A stretch of DNA of 64,000 nt, taken from Dictyobacter aurantiacus (GTDB lineage Bacteria; Chloroflexota; Ktedonobacteria; Ktedonobacterales; Ktedonobacteraceae). The DNA lies in the NCBI RefSeq assembly GCF_003967515.1, contig NZ_BIFQ01000001.1:2046001-2110000 (forward strand), read 5' to 3'. Both the position numbers and the translations under genes were made by a program. Of the stretch, positions 1-8,613 are shown piece after piece (the first letter of the stretch is position 1; each line of letters opens with the position of its first letter). The notes beneath the pieces are model-generated. The model made no database searches, was not told the DNA's origin, and saw nothing but the letters and a program-made list of their open reading frames with translations.

Positions 1-104
1 CTTTTCAGGCTGCTGTATTGGCCCATACAGTCTTTTAGTATATCACGAACTTTTAATTGAAGTAGATGTGCATCATCCAACTTCACGAATACAGCAAACA
101 CGCA

Positions 105-929
105 TTATTTGCGGGGCGACCGTCCGCTTACCCATGTCTCGACAACGATCTGGCCTTCGCGGATGGTCGCGACCTCGGGCCTGGGCTGTGCTTCAAAACC
201 TTCGGGGGGGCGAGAGAGGAGATGCGCAATACGCAATTGGACGGGCGATAACTGCAAGGAGCAGACGATTGCATTCTCATTATCTGGATAGCCAGCATGT
301 ACCATACCCCGCAATACTCCCCAGACGATGATGTCTCCACCGGCCACAATTTCTGCGCCCGGGTTGACATCTCCTAGCACTACAACGTTGCTCTCATGAT
401 GGATGGCCTGCCCGGACCTCACCGTACGCCTGATGAACAGGGTATCGGTCGATTCGCGAGCATCCTTGGCCGGTGTTTCGCGCACATCTTTTGTTAGCGG
501 ACCCGACACTTTAGTATTGAGAGACGAATTTGGGGATGGATTCAAAGGTGGATTTGAAGATGGAGTCGGTGCCGGTGTTGGCGGAATCTCTTTTGTCATT
601 GGTCCGACCTCCTTGGTGACTATTCCTTCAATAGACGTATCTGGAATGGATAGAGAGATCGTCTTGGGGGCCTTTCGCTTTTCGGACACGGTTTCAACTG
701 CGGATACAGACATGTGATAGCGAGCCAGTAGATCTTCCAGTTGCGAACGCTCGTTGGTGCGCAGTGAGCGATGTGTGGTGTCTACCGTCAGAGAGGCACC
801 CCGAAAAAAAGCGGGCGATTCCGCCAGGCGATCAGCCAGCGCAGAGATCAAGTCACTGAAGGGAGTCTCTGGTTCTAGCGTTAAGAGCAAACCGTTGCGG
901 GTACCTTTAATTGCGATATGTCCTGTCAC
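105..929 (-). CDS. minC: Septum site-determining protein MinC
   Basis: Inhibitor of FtsZ polymerisation that, with MinD, keeps the division septum away from unwanted sites. The 274-residue protein shows the MinC layout: an N-terminal domain (about 1-85, starting MTGHIAIKGTRNGLLLTL), a long Pro/Thr/Ser-rich linker (about 110-165), and a C-terminal beta-helix domain with the family-typical stretch VVVLGDVNPGAEIVAGGDII followed by WGVLRGMVHAGY. The linker is longer than in most MinC proteins. It is transcribed leftwards; a minD partner would lie outside the window, and none is visible in the first 104 bases. Family call is by recognition of the C-terminal motif and is strong. Confidence 0.9.
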   Translation of the reverse strand: MTGHIAIKGTRNGLLLTLEPETPFSDLISALADRLAESPAFFRGASLTVDTTHRSLRTNERSQLEDLLARYHMSVSAVETVSEKRKAPKTISLSIPDTSIEGIVTKEVGPMTKEIPPTPAPTPSSNPPLNPSPNSSLNTKVSGPLTKDVRETPAKDARESTDTLFIRRTVRSGQAIHHESNVVVLGDVNPGAEIVAGGDIIVWGVLRGMVHAGYPDNENAIVCSLQLSPVQLRIAHLLSRPPEGFEAQPRPEVATIREGQIVVETWVSGRSPRK

Positions 930-1184
930 CCTTTTTCAATCGTGCGGAACCCCCCGCCTTCCGACAAGGGGAGGATGCACGCCTCCTTTTTTCTGTCTTT
1001 CCTCGCTTCGGCGCTTCTCTATCCGAATTGTCTCCCATGCTTTTTAGTATTCGTATGCATCCGGAAGCTGGACGAATATAATGATACGGTAGCAGTAGTG
1101 ATGAATAGCATACATATGGGTACATACATATGTACCTTGATATCATACAGTATAAACACCTGACTCTCAAAAGACAATAGGTCC

Positions 1185-1231
1185 TATTTGAGCATACAAT
1201 CCCGGTGGCAGCGGGATTGTATGCTCAAATA
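1185..1231. repeat. Long palindrome (20-bp arms)
   Basis: Arms 1185-1204 and 1212-1231 are perfect reverse complements, with a 7-nt loop. It lies between divergently transcribed genes, so it is not placed as a terminator for either. It is the only member of the set whose tip is CCCG/CGGG rather than GCGC-like. Confidence 0.9.
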
Positions 1232-1301
1232 TCAGGAGTGCCTGGATGGCTGCTTTGTTGGCCTGCGGCCCTGACTCGAGCGCCTGCGGCGCTCGAAAAA
1301 T

Positions 1302-1366
1302 CTTATTATTCAGGGAAGTTGTCGCAGGCGCGTTCCGCGCCTGCGACAACTTCCCTGAATAATAAG
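1302..1366. repeat. Long perfect palindrome (31-bp arms)
   Basis: Arms 1302-1332 and 1336-1366 match at 31 of 31 positions with a 3-nt loop (TTC). The tip reads GGCGCG/CGCGCC. Immediately to its left, at about 1262-1296, is a shortened version of the flanking motif that recurs elsewhere (GCCTGCGGCCCTGAC, then GCGCCTGCGGCGCTC). Confidence 0.95.
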
Positions 1367-1587
1367 AGTGGTGGGCTTAAAGACAATAAAAAGAGTGATG
1401 GGCTTAAAGACGTGGAAATGGTAAAAGAGTGGTGGGCTCAAAGACGCGAAAAGAGTAGAAAAAAGGACAGTGCGTCCAGGGGTGCGGAGGTGTGGTAAGA
1501 GAACTTGCGATCAGGCTCAGATATGCGTACAATGCCAGCGTGACAATATTTTAAGAAATATGCGTCTGACAGCAAAGGAGGGATCAA

Positions 1588-2637
1588 CTGGAAGAGCTTC
1601 TTTTTGGGCCGCGCGCCGACCTGGAACTGGTTCCCGAGCTGCTTGAGCATTATGCGCTCGGTACGACGTTCGCGGTTCGTGATCTGGGAGGCACCTATAA
1701 CTTAAACGCCCTGTTGGATACGGAGTCGGGTCAGTATGTGCTGCGCATCCATCGCCCCTGGGTCACGATGCGCCGCCTGTCTTTTGAACATCAGACGAAG
1801 CGCCTGCTGGCCGAAGCAGGCTTTCCAGTCGCCCTCCCGATACCCGCCCTCAGTGGCGCGGACATATTATCTCATGAACAGCGCCTGGTGGAAATTGAGC
1901 CGTTTATTGCTCATGACGCTCCCACAAAACGCTGGGAGTATTTACCCGCGATGTTTACACTGCTCGGTGATCTGCATGCGTTTCTGGAAAAGCATCTTGT
2001 ACCAGCCAACATTGTTCAGCCCGCCGTCGATAACTATGCCACCCCTGTTCAGATGATGGAGTGGATCGAGAGAACGGCGTCTCTCATCGAAAATTCACGG
2101 TCTGCGTATAAAATAGGAGAGGTGCAGCAGGCCAGCGAAATCTGCCACGTGGTTTTGCAGATGCTTTCTCAACAGTTGTCGTGGTGGTATGACGAGGGCC
2201 AGTATCTGCCGCGCCGTCCAACCCATGGTGATTATCGCATGGGCAATGTGCTCTTCCGTGGGGGTAGCGTGGCGGGATTGTTGGATTTCGATTTTCTGGA
2301 TACGCGTGAACGCATCTTTGATCTGGCATACGCGATCTATTGGATCTTCTGGCTACAAGAGGATGTACGCTATCCCGAGCTCGCTCCCTGGCCGCGCGTA
2401 CGTACATTGCTGGAAGCCTATAATCAGGCGACCGACCGACCTTTGTTGCGCGAAGAGATTCAGGCTCTACCGCTGGAGATGATTCGCATACCATTGTATT
2501 GGATCGCTGAAGCCGGTTTTCTGCCCGATCCCGTGCAGGCCGTTCTACAGCAAACGGATGCGATTGCCTACGCCCTACGCCTCTTTCAGCAGCAGCAGGC
2601 TCTGTCTAAAGCGTTCGCGCTGGACTGGAAAGCGTGA
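1588..2637 (+). CDS. Phosphotransferase of the aminoglycoside phosphotransferase/homoserine kinase II fold, CTG start
   Basis: ATP-dependent small-molecule kinase of the APH fold; substrate unknown. The catalytic loop THGDYRMGN (Asp215, Asn220 counted from the proposed start) and the metal-binding LDFDF (about 232-236) are intact. The reading frame is open from the stop at 1567 and already codes for the typical N-terminal strand (VRDLGGTYNLNAL) before the first TTG at 1714, so that TTG start would cut into the domain. No ATG, GTG or TTG precedes it in frame; a strong AAAGGAGG at 1574-1581 sits 6 nt before CTG at 1588, giving 349 residues. Start is inferred. The stop overlaps the region before the epimerase gene downstream. 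Confidence 0.8.
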   Translation: MEELLFGPRADLELVPELLEHYALGTTFAVRDLGGTYNLNALLDTESGQYVLRIHRPWVTMRRLSFEHQTKRLLAEAGFPVALPIPALSGADILSHEQRLVEIEPFIAHDAPTKRWEYLPAMFTLLGDLHAFLEKHLVPANIVQPAVDNYATPVQMMEWIERTASLIENSRSAYKIGEVQQASEICHVVLQMLSQQLSWWYDEGQYLPRRPTHGDYRMGNVLFRGGSVAGLLDFDFLDTRERIFDLAYAIYWIFWLQEDVRYPELAPWPRVRTLLEAYNQATDRPLLREEIQALPLEMIRIPLYWIAEAGFLPDPVQAVLQQTDAIAYALRLFQQQQALSKAFALDWKA

Positions 2638-2768
2638 ACACGCCAGGTAAGGCCAGCAACGATATCACAGGGGCCGCACCTGGCCAGGTGATAAAGCCAG
2701 GCAGGCTGCTCAATGGTAGGATGAAGAAACGGTACAGTTATTTACATACAATTGGAGTGGACAACATA

Positions 2769-3593
2769 ATGACATTTACACAATTTCCGATGGAACGCGA
2801 AGTCGTGCTCAGCGCTGGAGATACAAAAGTCGGCGTGATGCCGGACATCTGTCTTGTCTCACATTTTCAGGTGGGAAACTGGCAGGTGCTCTATCGAGCC
2901 AGTGAGACCGGCAACATTAAACGCTGGGGAATGCCTTTGATGATCCCTAATTTTTCGCGTTTGAAGCAGGGCATCTTTCAAGAGAAGGGCACCATGCTAC
3001 CCATCCATGGCTTTGGGCGCACCATGCCCTGGAAGGTGCTGCAGCAAGATGCCGCCAGCATTACAATTCAGCTTACCAACAATGAGCAGACCTATGCGCA
3101 ATATCCCTACGAGTTCGCGTTTACCTCGCAGATCGTTGCCGGAGAAGGTACCCTGACCTACACGCTGACAATGGAGAATCGCAGCAACGAAGTGATGCCG
3201 ATCGCACCTGGCTTCCATCCATACTTTGCCGTTGCCCAGAAAGACAAAACCGATATCACCATTGAGGGACTGCCCAACATAGATCCCCGGACGATTCAAT
3301 GGGCGACGCAGCCACCGGATCAGCCCAATTCTTTTCCCCATAGCGTCACGGTCCATATGCCGCATGAAGGCGATCTGACCATTGCCGAGCAACCCGTGGA
3401 AGAGCGCTACTCGCTCTCCACCATGCAGGTCTGGTCCGAGCCCTCAACCGCGCCCGATCATGATTTCGTCTGCTTCGAGCCCGTGGTGACCAGCGAAGAT
3501 GGTCTCAATCGTCCCGCTGATCGTCTCAATATCGCCCCGCGTAGCTCTCACCGACTGATCCTGCAGTTGAGCGCCAGACCCTACGAATCCTAA
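2769..3593 (+). CDS. Aldose 1-epimerase / hexose-phosphate epimerase-like protein
   Basis: Predicted galactose-mutarotase-fold enzyme that interconverts alpha and beta anomers of a hexose or hexose phosphate. The 274-residue sequence carries the two expected histidine contexts, IHGFGR (His80) and PGFHPYF (His150), and an acidic residue region near the C-terminus (FEPVV) where the family base Glu sits. I chose ATG 2769, preceded by TTGGAGTGG; an earlier in-frame codon at 2634 would overlap the previous gene and add a low-quality N-terminus. It lies in tandem with the phosphotransferase and may be cotranscribed. Exact substrate cannot be assigned. Confidence 0.8.
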   Translation: MTFTQFPMEREVVLSAGDTKVGVMPDICLVSHFQVGNWQVLYRASETGNIKRWGMPLMIPNFSRLKQGIFQEKGTMLPIHGFGRTMPWKVLQQDAASITIQLTNNEQTYAQYPYEFAFTSQIVAGEGTLTYTLTMENRSNEVMPIAPGFHPYFAVAQKDKTDITIEGLPNIDPRTIQWATQPPDQPNSFPHSVTVHMPHEGDLTIAEQPVEERYSLSTMQVWSEPSTAPDHDFVCFEPVVTSEDGLNRPADRLNIAPRSSHRLILQLSARPYES

Positions 3594-3605
3594 GCGCATA
3601 AGCGA

Positions 3606-3643
3606 GGAGGTCAGCTATGCTAGCAATAAATAAGCTGACCTCC
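3606..3643. terminator. Hairpin between convergent genes
   Basis: Arms GGAGGTCAGCT (3606-3616) and AGCTGACCTCC (3633-3643) are perfect complements, between the convergent ends of the epimerase gene and the small gene at 3659. There is no strong T tract, so termination is inferred from position. Confidence 0.6.
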
Positions 3644-3658
3644 CCCCACAGGAGCTTG

Positions 3659-3910
3659 TTAGCGCGTTTTCTGTTGCGTCCAACGCTTCTTGTAGAAGGT
3701 ATAGGTCCGAGCCCCAGCAGCATCCCCATCCAGCACACATTCCTGCCACTCAGCTTCGATCCCCTGGGTACGCAACGCTCTGATGGCGACATTAATCAAA
3801 GCGGTATCCTGGCTGGTTTTTACCCCCACCAACTGTTCATCGCTTAACGTCCCCTCGCGCTCAACATCCTGAACCTGCGTTTTACCACGCAATACATAGT
3901 GAATAGACAT
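3659..3910 (-). CDS. Small protein of unknown function (83 aa)
   Basis: I do not recognise a family. The 83-residue sequence (starting MSIHYVLRGKTQVQDVEREG) has regular alternation of charged and hydrophobic residues, no signal peptide or membrane segment, and a basic C-terminus (YKKRWTQQKTR). It is a plausible small soluble protein. The start ATG is preceded on the minus strand by GGGAGAGATGAGAAG, which contains purine-rich ribosome-binding sequence. Neighbours do not suggest a role. Confidence 0.55.
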   Translation of the reverse strand: MSIHYVLRGKTQVQDVEREGTLSDEQLVGVKTSQDTALINVAIRALRTQGIEAEWQECVLDGDAAGARTYTFYKKRWTQQKTR

Positions 3911-4571
3911 CTTCTCATCTCTCCCATACTATCGTGCCGCCAGTCTATCCTCTCCTATCAGAAAAAGCCCGGACTCTATACGTTCAGCCCGGGCCGATAG
4001 CTCAATGTCAGCACTCATCTTAAAACAGATCAAATTTCGCCCCCTATCATAACACAGTCCCGGCCATACATACATAGAAAGTAGCAAACTTCTCTCGTGT
4101 TGATGCGCATGAGCGCCCCCGCACAGTCTCGCGCCTGCGGTGCTCGCACTTGTTTATATGTTGTGTGATGAATGATGCAAATGTGCGCAATGCGCACATT
4201 TGCATCATTCATCACACAACATATAAACAAAATTGTGCAGTTAAGGTGCTCAAGAGTTAGTTTTATATTGACGCATAGGCTGCGCTTGAGCGCAGCCTAT
4301 GCGTCAATATAAAAAACAGTGCGAGCGCCGTAGGCGCGAGACTGTGCGGGGGCGCTCATGCACCCAGTCTGCGGCCCTCTATGAATATGCATGAATGCGC
4401 CAGGGTTATAATAGATATAGAAGTATTGTTTTTCATAAGGAATATCAATTTACTCTTTTTGATGCAACCGAAACGTTAAGGAGATATGGCTTGACGCCGA
4501 ATATATTCCTTAGGTACCATACAGCAAAAGCAGATTATATGTTGGCAGGTAGCAAGTGAAAGGGGAGCTGG
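3911..4571. other. Divergent intergenic region filled by a nested palindrome
   Basis: 661 bases between a leftward and a rightward gene. The centre is the composite inverted repeat at 4108-4360. A GC-rich short hairpin lies near 3966-4000 and a TATAAT-like box near 4407-4412. No coding sequence is convincing. Confidence 0.7.
4108..4360. repeat. Nested composite inverted repeat (outer arms 43 bp, two inner palindromes)
   Basis: Outer arms 4108-4150 and 4318-4360 match at 41 of 43 positions. Between them lie two independent palindromes with unrelated arms: 4150-4230 (40/40 perfect, centre GCGCAATGCGC) and 4261-4314 (26/26 perfect, centre GCGCTTGAGCGC). Each outer arm contains a hybrid of the two flanking motifs seen at other loci (GAGCGCCCCC and TCGCGCCTGCGG). 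The whole lies between divergent genes. Confidence 0.95.
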
Positions 4572-6974
4572 ATGGCGATGATACCTTCGGAAGAACCACA
4601 GGTAGTAGAGGACGATCGGTTTGTCGGACACGTATTGCACGATGGCGAATATCACATCAAACGCTTGTTGGGACAAGATGCAAGCAGCAAACTATACCTG
4701 GCGGCGCATACAACGCTGGCAACTCCTCTTGCGCTCAAGCAGGTACAGGCTGATGGAGCTTTGCCAGAGAGCGTGGTAGATGAGTTAGATTATATTTTGC
4801 ATGGCGGCGATATCTCCCGTCGCCCTTTTCCGGGGAGGGATGAGCAGGAGGTTTTTTTCCCGGTCACCGGAGGAACGCATACCGATCTTTTCCTGCGTGA
4901 GGCTCTATTGATGGCGCGACTACAGCATCCGGCCTTGCCAACCCTGTATGACTATTTCTCCGAAGATGGCTACTGGTACCTGGTGATGAATTATGTACCG
5001 GGTCGTACCCTGCGCCAGCAGTTGCAGATTGAGACCGCCTTATCTCCCCTGGAAGCACTGAGCTATTGTATGCAGGTGTGCGATGTACTGGACTATCTCC
5101 ATCGCCAGGAGCCACCACTCATCTATTGTGCCCTGCAACCAGAAAACATCGTCCTGCTACCAGATAAATCTTCCATGCTCATCAATCTGGCCAACGCGCG
5201 CTATTTCAAGGAGCCTCCTTTTTTCAGCGAGGAAGAGCCAGGGACACATACCAGGTATACAGCACCCGAGTTCGCACCCAACGGCGCCTCTATCGATATC
5301 CGCGCCGACATTTACAGCCTGGGCATGATCCTGCAGGAGATGGTGCTAGGCACACATCCACAGGCCAGCACCGAGCCACGCGAGTATCCGCCGATGCCGG
5401 TCTCTACCATGCTCAATGGCATCATCAAGCTGGCCACGCAGGCCGACCCGTGCGAGCGCTATCAGTCGGCGCACGTTCTTTTTCTGGCTCTGGAGCGCGC
5501 CTATCGGGTCGAGGAGCGGCTGGACTACCAGCGCCGGCTGTTTGGACAATCGCTACAGAGTGATAAGATCAGGGTGCACGCGGAACAGCGATCCAGACAA
5601 GATGGAAGCGCTAAAGAAATGGGATCTGGTCAACATCATAATGATGAAACAGAGGTCGTTTTCAGCACTCGTGATCTCGAACAAAGACGCGCGGATCGCG
5701 AAATGCTCCAGCAGATACGGCGCGAACGCCTGGACCATGATCAGATGGAACAACAGTTCGCCTCGGTCGATGAGAGTTTACAGCGCCGATCCAGCATGAG
5801 CCTGTCTCAGCTCTCTTTACATACACTGGAGGGTTCACCAGCGCGCCGCAGGCGCAAGCCAGTTCAGATCCTGACGTTTCAGCGTGCGATTCAGATCAGT
5901 TTCGGACTGGCCCTGATGCTCTTCCTGGTCATGGCCTCACTGCTGCTCTATGCGCGCCTGCAGCCAGCAAAAGAACATATCCAGATCGGTTCTACCTCCG
6001 TCACCAGCGCCACCCATCCTCAGTCTGGAACCATGTCCAATGCATGGCTACGTCTACCATCACTGCCCAGGCCAGAAGCCGACACCGCGGCGGTCTATGT
6101 CGAGCAACGAGGACATCCTTACGTCTATGTGAATGGCGCCTATAGCAGTCCCCGGCATCCATCCTATGACCATGCCCTGTATCGCTATGATGTGACCGGT
6201 ACGCGCTGGGAGGTAGCGCAAACCGCGTTCCCGGGCATGGTGAACAACGCGGCCACCGTCGACGAACGCAATACCATCTACTTTACGGTTGGTTATTCAT
6301 CTGACAGCTACGATGTGCCTTCATTGCTCTACACTTATCAGCCAGAAACGGGGCAATTAAAAAAGATTATCCCGCCAGATCCGATCAGCATTGGTTTTGC
6401 CAGCGCGCTGTTCGCGGATCAGCAGGGCCACCTCTATCTGACGCAAGGCTTTAGCCATCCCGGCAACAGCCATGCGCAGGCAGGAACGGGCTGGTATCGC
6501 TATGATATCGCGACCACCCACTGGCAGCACCTGGCCGACCTGCCCGTGGGTCTGGGATACGTCGTCATCAGTAGCGATGAACAGGGACACTTGCTCCTCT
6601 TTGGTGGCTCGACCGACGCGGGCCAGCAGCAACAGACCAATAGCATCTATAGCTACGATATCGCGCACAACAGTTGGACCCAGGCTGCCACCAGTCTGCC
6701 CCAGGCCATTAGCAGTGCCTCAGGCTGCACTATCGTGCCCGGCAAACTGGCTTTGATCGGCGGCTTTGATAAAGCGCAGCAACGCGGCAAAGATAGCAGC
6801 TGGCTGATCGATACGCAGACGCTGCAGATACAGCCATTGATCCCCTTCACAGCCGGTGGATCGGTGCTGGGAGCCAGCGCCTGCGACGGACATGGTCATG
6901 CCTTTGTGGTGCGCGGGGCAGATGATCCTCAACTGCCCACACAGGACTTCTGGCAATTGCAGGTGCACTACTGA
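4572..6974 (+). CDS. Predicted pseudokinase with membrane anchor and extracytoplasmic beta-propeller
   Basis: The N-terminal half (about 25-310) has the fold of a bacterial Ser/Thr kinase: VAIK-like lysine K56, alphaC Glu110, and an APE motif (TAPEF, 230-234). The catalytic loop that should read HRDLKPEN is YCALQPEN (185-192) and the DFG motif is NLA (205-207), so both catalytic aspartates are missing. A charged, Gln/Arg-rich linker (about 315-430) leads to one membrane helix (about 438-462) and a C-terminal domain of repeated tyrosine/glycine-rich blades ([30 protein letters not shown]) typical of Kelch/galactose-oxidase propellers. Likely a sensor or scaffold rather than an enzyme. ATG 4572 follows AAAGGGGAG. 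Its stop overlaps the convergent next gene by 7 bases. Confidence 0.8.
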   Translation: MAMIPSEEPQVVEDDRFVGHVLHDGEYHIKRLLGQDASSKLYLAAHTTLATPLALKQVQADGALPESVVDELDYILHGGDISRRPFPGRDEQEVFFPVTGGTHTDLFLREALLMARLQHPALPTLYDYFSEDGYWYLVMNYVPGRTLRQQLQIETALSPLEALSYCMQVCDVLDYLHRQEPPLIYCALQPENIVLLPDKSSMLINLANARYFKEPPFFSEEEPGTHTRYTAPEFAPNGASIDIRADIYSLGMILQEMVLGTHPQASTEPREYPPMPVSTMLNGIIKLATQADPCERYQSAHVLFLALERAYRVEERLDYQRRLFGQSLQSDKIRVHAEQRSRQDGSAKEMGSGQHHNDETEVVFSTRDLEQRRADREMLQQIRRERLDHDQMEQQFASVDESLQRRSSMSLSQLSLHTLEGSPARRRRKPVQILTFQRAIQISFGLALMLFLVMASLLLYARLQPAKEHIQIGSTSVTSATHPQSGTMSNAWLRLPSLPRPEADTAAVYVEQRGHPYVYVNGAYSSPRHPSYDHALYRYDVTGTRWEVAQTAFPGMVNNAATVDERNTIYFTVGYSSDSYDVPSLLYTYQPETGQLKKIIPPDPISIGFASALFADQQGHLYLTQGFSHPGNSHAQAGTGWYRYDIATTHWQHLADLPVGLGYVVISSDEQGHLLLFGGSTDAGQQQQTNSIYSYDIAHNSWTQAATSLPQAISSASGCTIVPGKLALIGGFDKAQQRGKDSSWLIDTQTLQIQPLIPFTAGGSVLGASACDGHGHAFVVRGADDPQLPTQDFWQLQVHY

Positions 6975-7768
6975 TTATCAATCGGGGGCCGTATCATCTT
7001 CCATCCCTGGACCAGGCTGCGCTCACAGTCCGCGAAAGCGGCGCGCAAAGCCTGGAGAGGATCGCTCCTGGGAATAAACTCATGAGCGATATAGCCGCTA
7101 TAGCCGGTCGCACGAATAGCCCGGTAGATGGGAGGATAATAGATCTCCTGCTCCTCGTCGATATCGTGGCGACCGGGATTGCCGGCGGTATGATAATGGG
7201 CAAAATAAGGGTGATATTGCTGGATGGTACGGATAAGATCACCTTCCATGATCTGCATGTGATAGATATCGTAGAGCAATTTAACATTGGGCGAATTCAC
7301 CAGGTCGCATACGCGCACTCCCCACTCCGTCTTATCACACTGATAGTCTGGATGGTCCACCCGGCTGTTCAGGAGCTCAACAATTAGCGTCACGTTGGCC
7401 TCTTCAGCAGCCTGTGCCACGCGCCGCAGCCCCTCGGCGGTATTCTCCACTCCCTCTTCATCCGCCAGACCGGCCCGGCTCCCGCTGAAACAGATCAGGG
7501 TCGGGATATCCCATTCCTTTGCCAGTTCAAGGCTTGCCAGAATCTCCTGCTCGATGCGATCGTGCTGCTCGCGCCGATTCAGTCCATTCTCAATTGAGGT
7601 ATGGCCACCGATCGATGCAATGCGTAAGCCCTGCTCTCTGGCCAGGGACCAGTATTGCCGATCGATCAAATCTACGCCCTGATAGCCGATCTCCGCGGCC
7701 GTGCGCAACAGTTTCTCAGGTAGCAACCCCTCACGAGCGAAACACCACCAGGCAAACGATTGCTTCAT
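6968..7768 (-). CDS. Hydroxypyruvate isomerase-like TIM-barrel protein
   Basis: Sugar isomerase of the xylose-isomerase-like TIM barrel family, closest in motif to hydroxypyruvate isomerase. Of 266 residues, the expected metal ligands are in place: Glu131 ([16 protein letters not shown]), Asp167 with His170 ([14 protein letters not shown]), [12 protein letters not shown] around 191-202, and Glu230 (HEF). It would interconvert hydroxypyruvate and tartronate semialdehyde or a related small ketose; substrate is inferred. It is convergent with the pseudokinase gene (7-bp overlap of stop regions), and a second barrel of the same superfamily starts 0.85 kb to the right in the opposite direction. 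Confidence 0.8.
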   Translation of the reverse strand: MKQSFAWWCFAREGLLPEKLLRTAAEIGYQGVDLIDRQYWSLAREQGLRIASIGGHTSIENGLNRREQHDRIEQEILASLELAKEWDIPTLICFSGSRAGLADEEGVENTAEGLRRVAQAAEEANVTLIVELLNSRVDHPDYQCDKTEWGVRVCDLVNSPNVKLLYDIYHMQIMEGDLIRTIQQYHPYFAHYHTAGNPGRHDIDEEQEIYYPPIYRAIRATGYSGYIAHEFIPRSDPLQALRAAFADCERSLVQGWKMIRPPIDNQ

Positions 7769-7830
7769 AGCATATCCATCCCTTCATCATGAACACAGAA
7801 CTGCATAAAACATGCTATCCACAATTCCAC

Positions 7831-7872
7831 CAATAAAAAGGGGTACGCCTCTATACGTACTCCTTTTTATTG
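7831..7872. terminator. Terminator-like hairpin with A and T tracts on both sides
   Basis: Arms 7831-7847 and 7856-7872 pair at 16 of 17 positions (the mismatch can form G-U) and carry AAAAA on the left and TTTTT on the right, the layout of a bidirectional intrinsic terminator. It lies upstream of both neighbouring genes, so it does not end an annotated transcript. Confidence 0.6.
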
Positions 7873-8040
7873 TACATTATTTATTGTTTAGGTTTCGCGC
7901 CGGTGGCCCATGATCATCGCCTGCGGCTTGCCTGTGTTTTCACACCTACAGTGCTCAGAATGTGTCTGACTTCCGTCATATTGGGGCACCTGCGCGCCGC
8001 GCCCCCGCACGCGCGTCCGCTGCGCAGACGCGCTATTTTT

Positions 8041-8090
8041 GTGTGTTGGTGCAACAGGGGCGCGAATGCGCCCCTGTTGCACCAACACAC
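8041..8090. repeat. Long perfect palindrome (23-bp arms)
   Basis: Arms 8041-8063 and 8068-8090 match 23/23 around the loop GAAT; tip GGGGCGC/GCGCCCC. The arm contains TTGGTGCAACA, shared with the palindromes at 61627 and, in part, 49996. To the left, 7993-8028 resembles the inverse of the flank found right of 8358. Confidence 0.95.
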
Positions 8091-8133
8091 CACTGACATA
8101 TGAGCGCCGGAGGTGCGAAACCTCATACAGGCC

Positions 8134-8322
8134 AGATGATGATCATGAAAGTAAAACACGTTCTCAGTAGTCAGTTTTATATTGGTGCATGGCGCCAGAG
8201 ATGATGATCATGAAAGTAAAACACGTTCTCAGTAGTCAGTTTTATATTGGTGCATGGCGCCAGAGATGATGATCATGAAAGTAAAACACGTTCTCAGTAG
8301 TCAGTTTTATATTGGTGCATGG
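8134..8322. repeat. 65-bp tandem repeat, about 2.9 copies
   Basis: Copies begin at 8134, 8199 and 8264 with no visible difference between the first two. Each unit starts AGATGATGATCATGAAAG and ends with TATTGGTGCATGG, which is the left arm of the palindrome that follows. In the third copy the arm continues into the full palindrome; in the first two it is cut off by CGCCAG. Confidence 0.95.
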
Positions 8323-8358
8323 AGTGCGCTGATGCGCACTCCATGCACCAATATAAAA
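8305..8358. repeat. Long perfect palindrome (25-bp arms)
   Basis: Arms 8305-8329 and 8334-8358 match 25/25 around loop TGAT; tip GTGCGC/GCGCAC. It is followed by AAAAA and then the flank GTGCGGCCGCGTAGCGGACG leading to GGGGGCGCTCAT (8363-8402). Confidence 0.95.
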
Positions 8359-8613
8359 AATCAGTGCGGCCGCGTAGCGGACGCGCGTGTGGGGGCGCTC
8401 ATACATCCCCACAATGACGAAAATAAGACACACTTTCAACGCTACAGGACGTGTAGTCATTCATTTTGATCTATATGATAATATTTTTACTCACAAACGA
8501 TTACGCTACGAAAGGGACCATTGTTCATTCCAAAGGTGGTATACTACTTAGGTAAGTTGGGGCAATGAATGAGCCTTACATCACCTATTCATCATCAGTA
8601 GTAGGGAGTTTTC

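Larger units (their letters stand above)
930..1587. other. Divergent intergenic region with two palindromes and short direct repeats
   Basis: The 658-base gap separates minC (leftward) from the phosphotransferase (rightward). It holds the palindromes at 1185-1231 and 1302-1366, a short GC-rich hairpin at 1276-1296 (arms TCGAGCGCC, loop TGC) followed by a run of A, and three imperfect direct copies of GAGTGGTGGGCTTAAAGAC starting near 1366, 1393 and 1426. No convincing gene is present. Confidence 0.7.
7769..8613. other. Divergent intergenic region packed with palindromes and a tandem repeat
   Basis: 845 bases between two divergent sugar-isomerase genes. In order: terminator-like hairpin 7831-7872, a flanking motif at about 7889-7930, palindrome 8041-8090, the 65-bp tandem repeat 8134-8322, palindrome 8305-8358 and a right flanking motif to about 8403. 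No gene is supported. Confidence 0.75.

Noticed and set aside
1..104. Possible gene end at the left border
   Set aside because: The 104 bases before minC do not show a readable coding end or a hairpin.
1205..1498. Open frame of 97 codons across the palindromes at 1.2-1.4 kb
   Set aside because: Its translation follows the inverted and direct repeats (the same segment appears on both strands), so it reflects repeat structure.
7769..8613. CRISPR array
   Set aside because: The 65-bp units are adjacent and lack spacers, and no cas genes are present.
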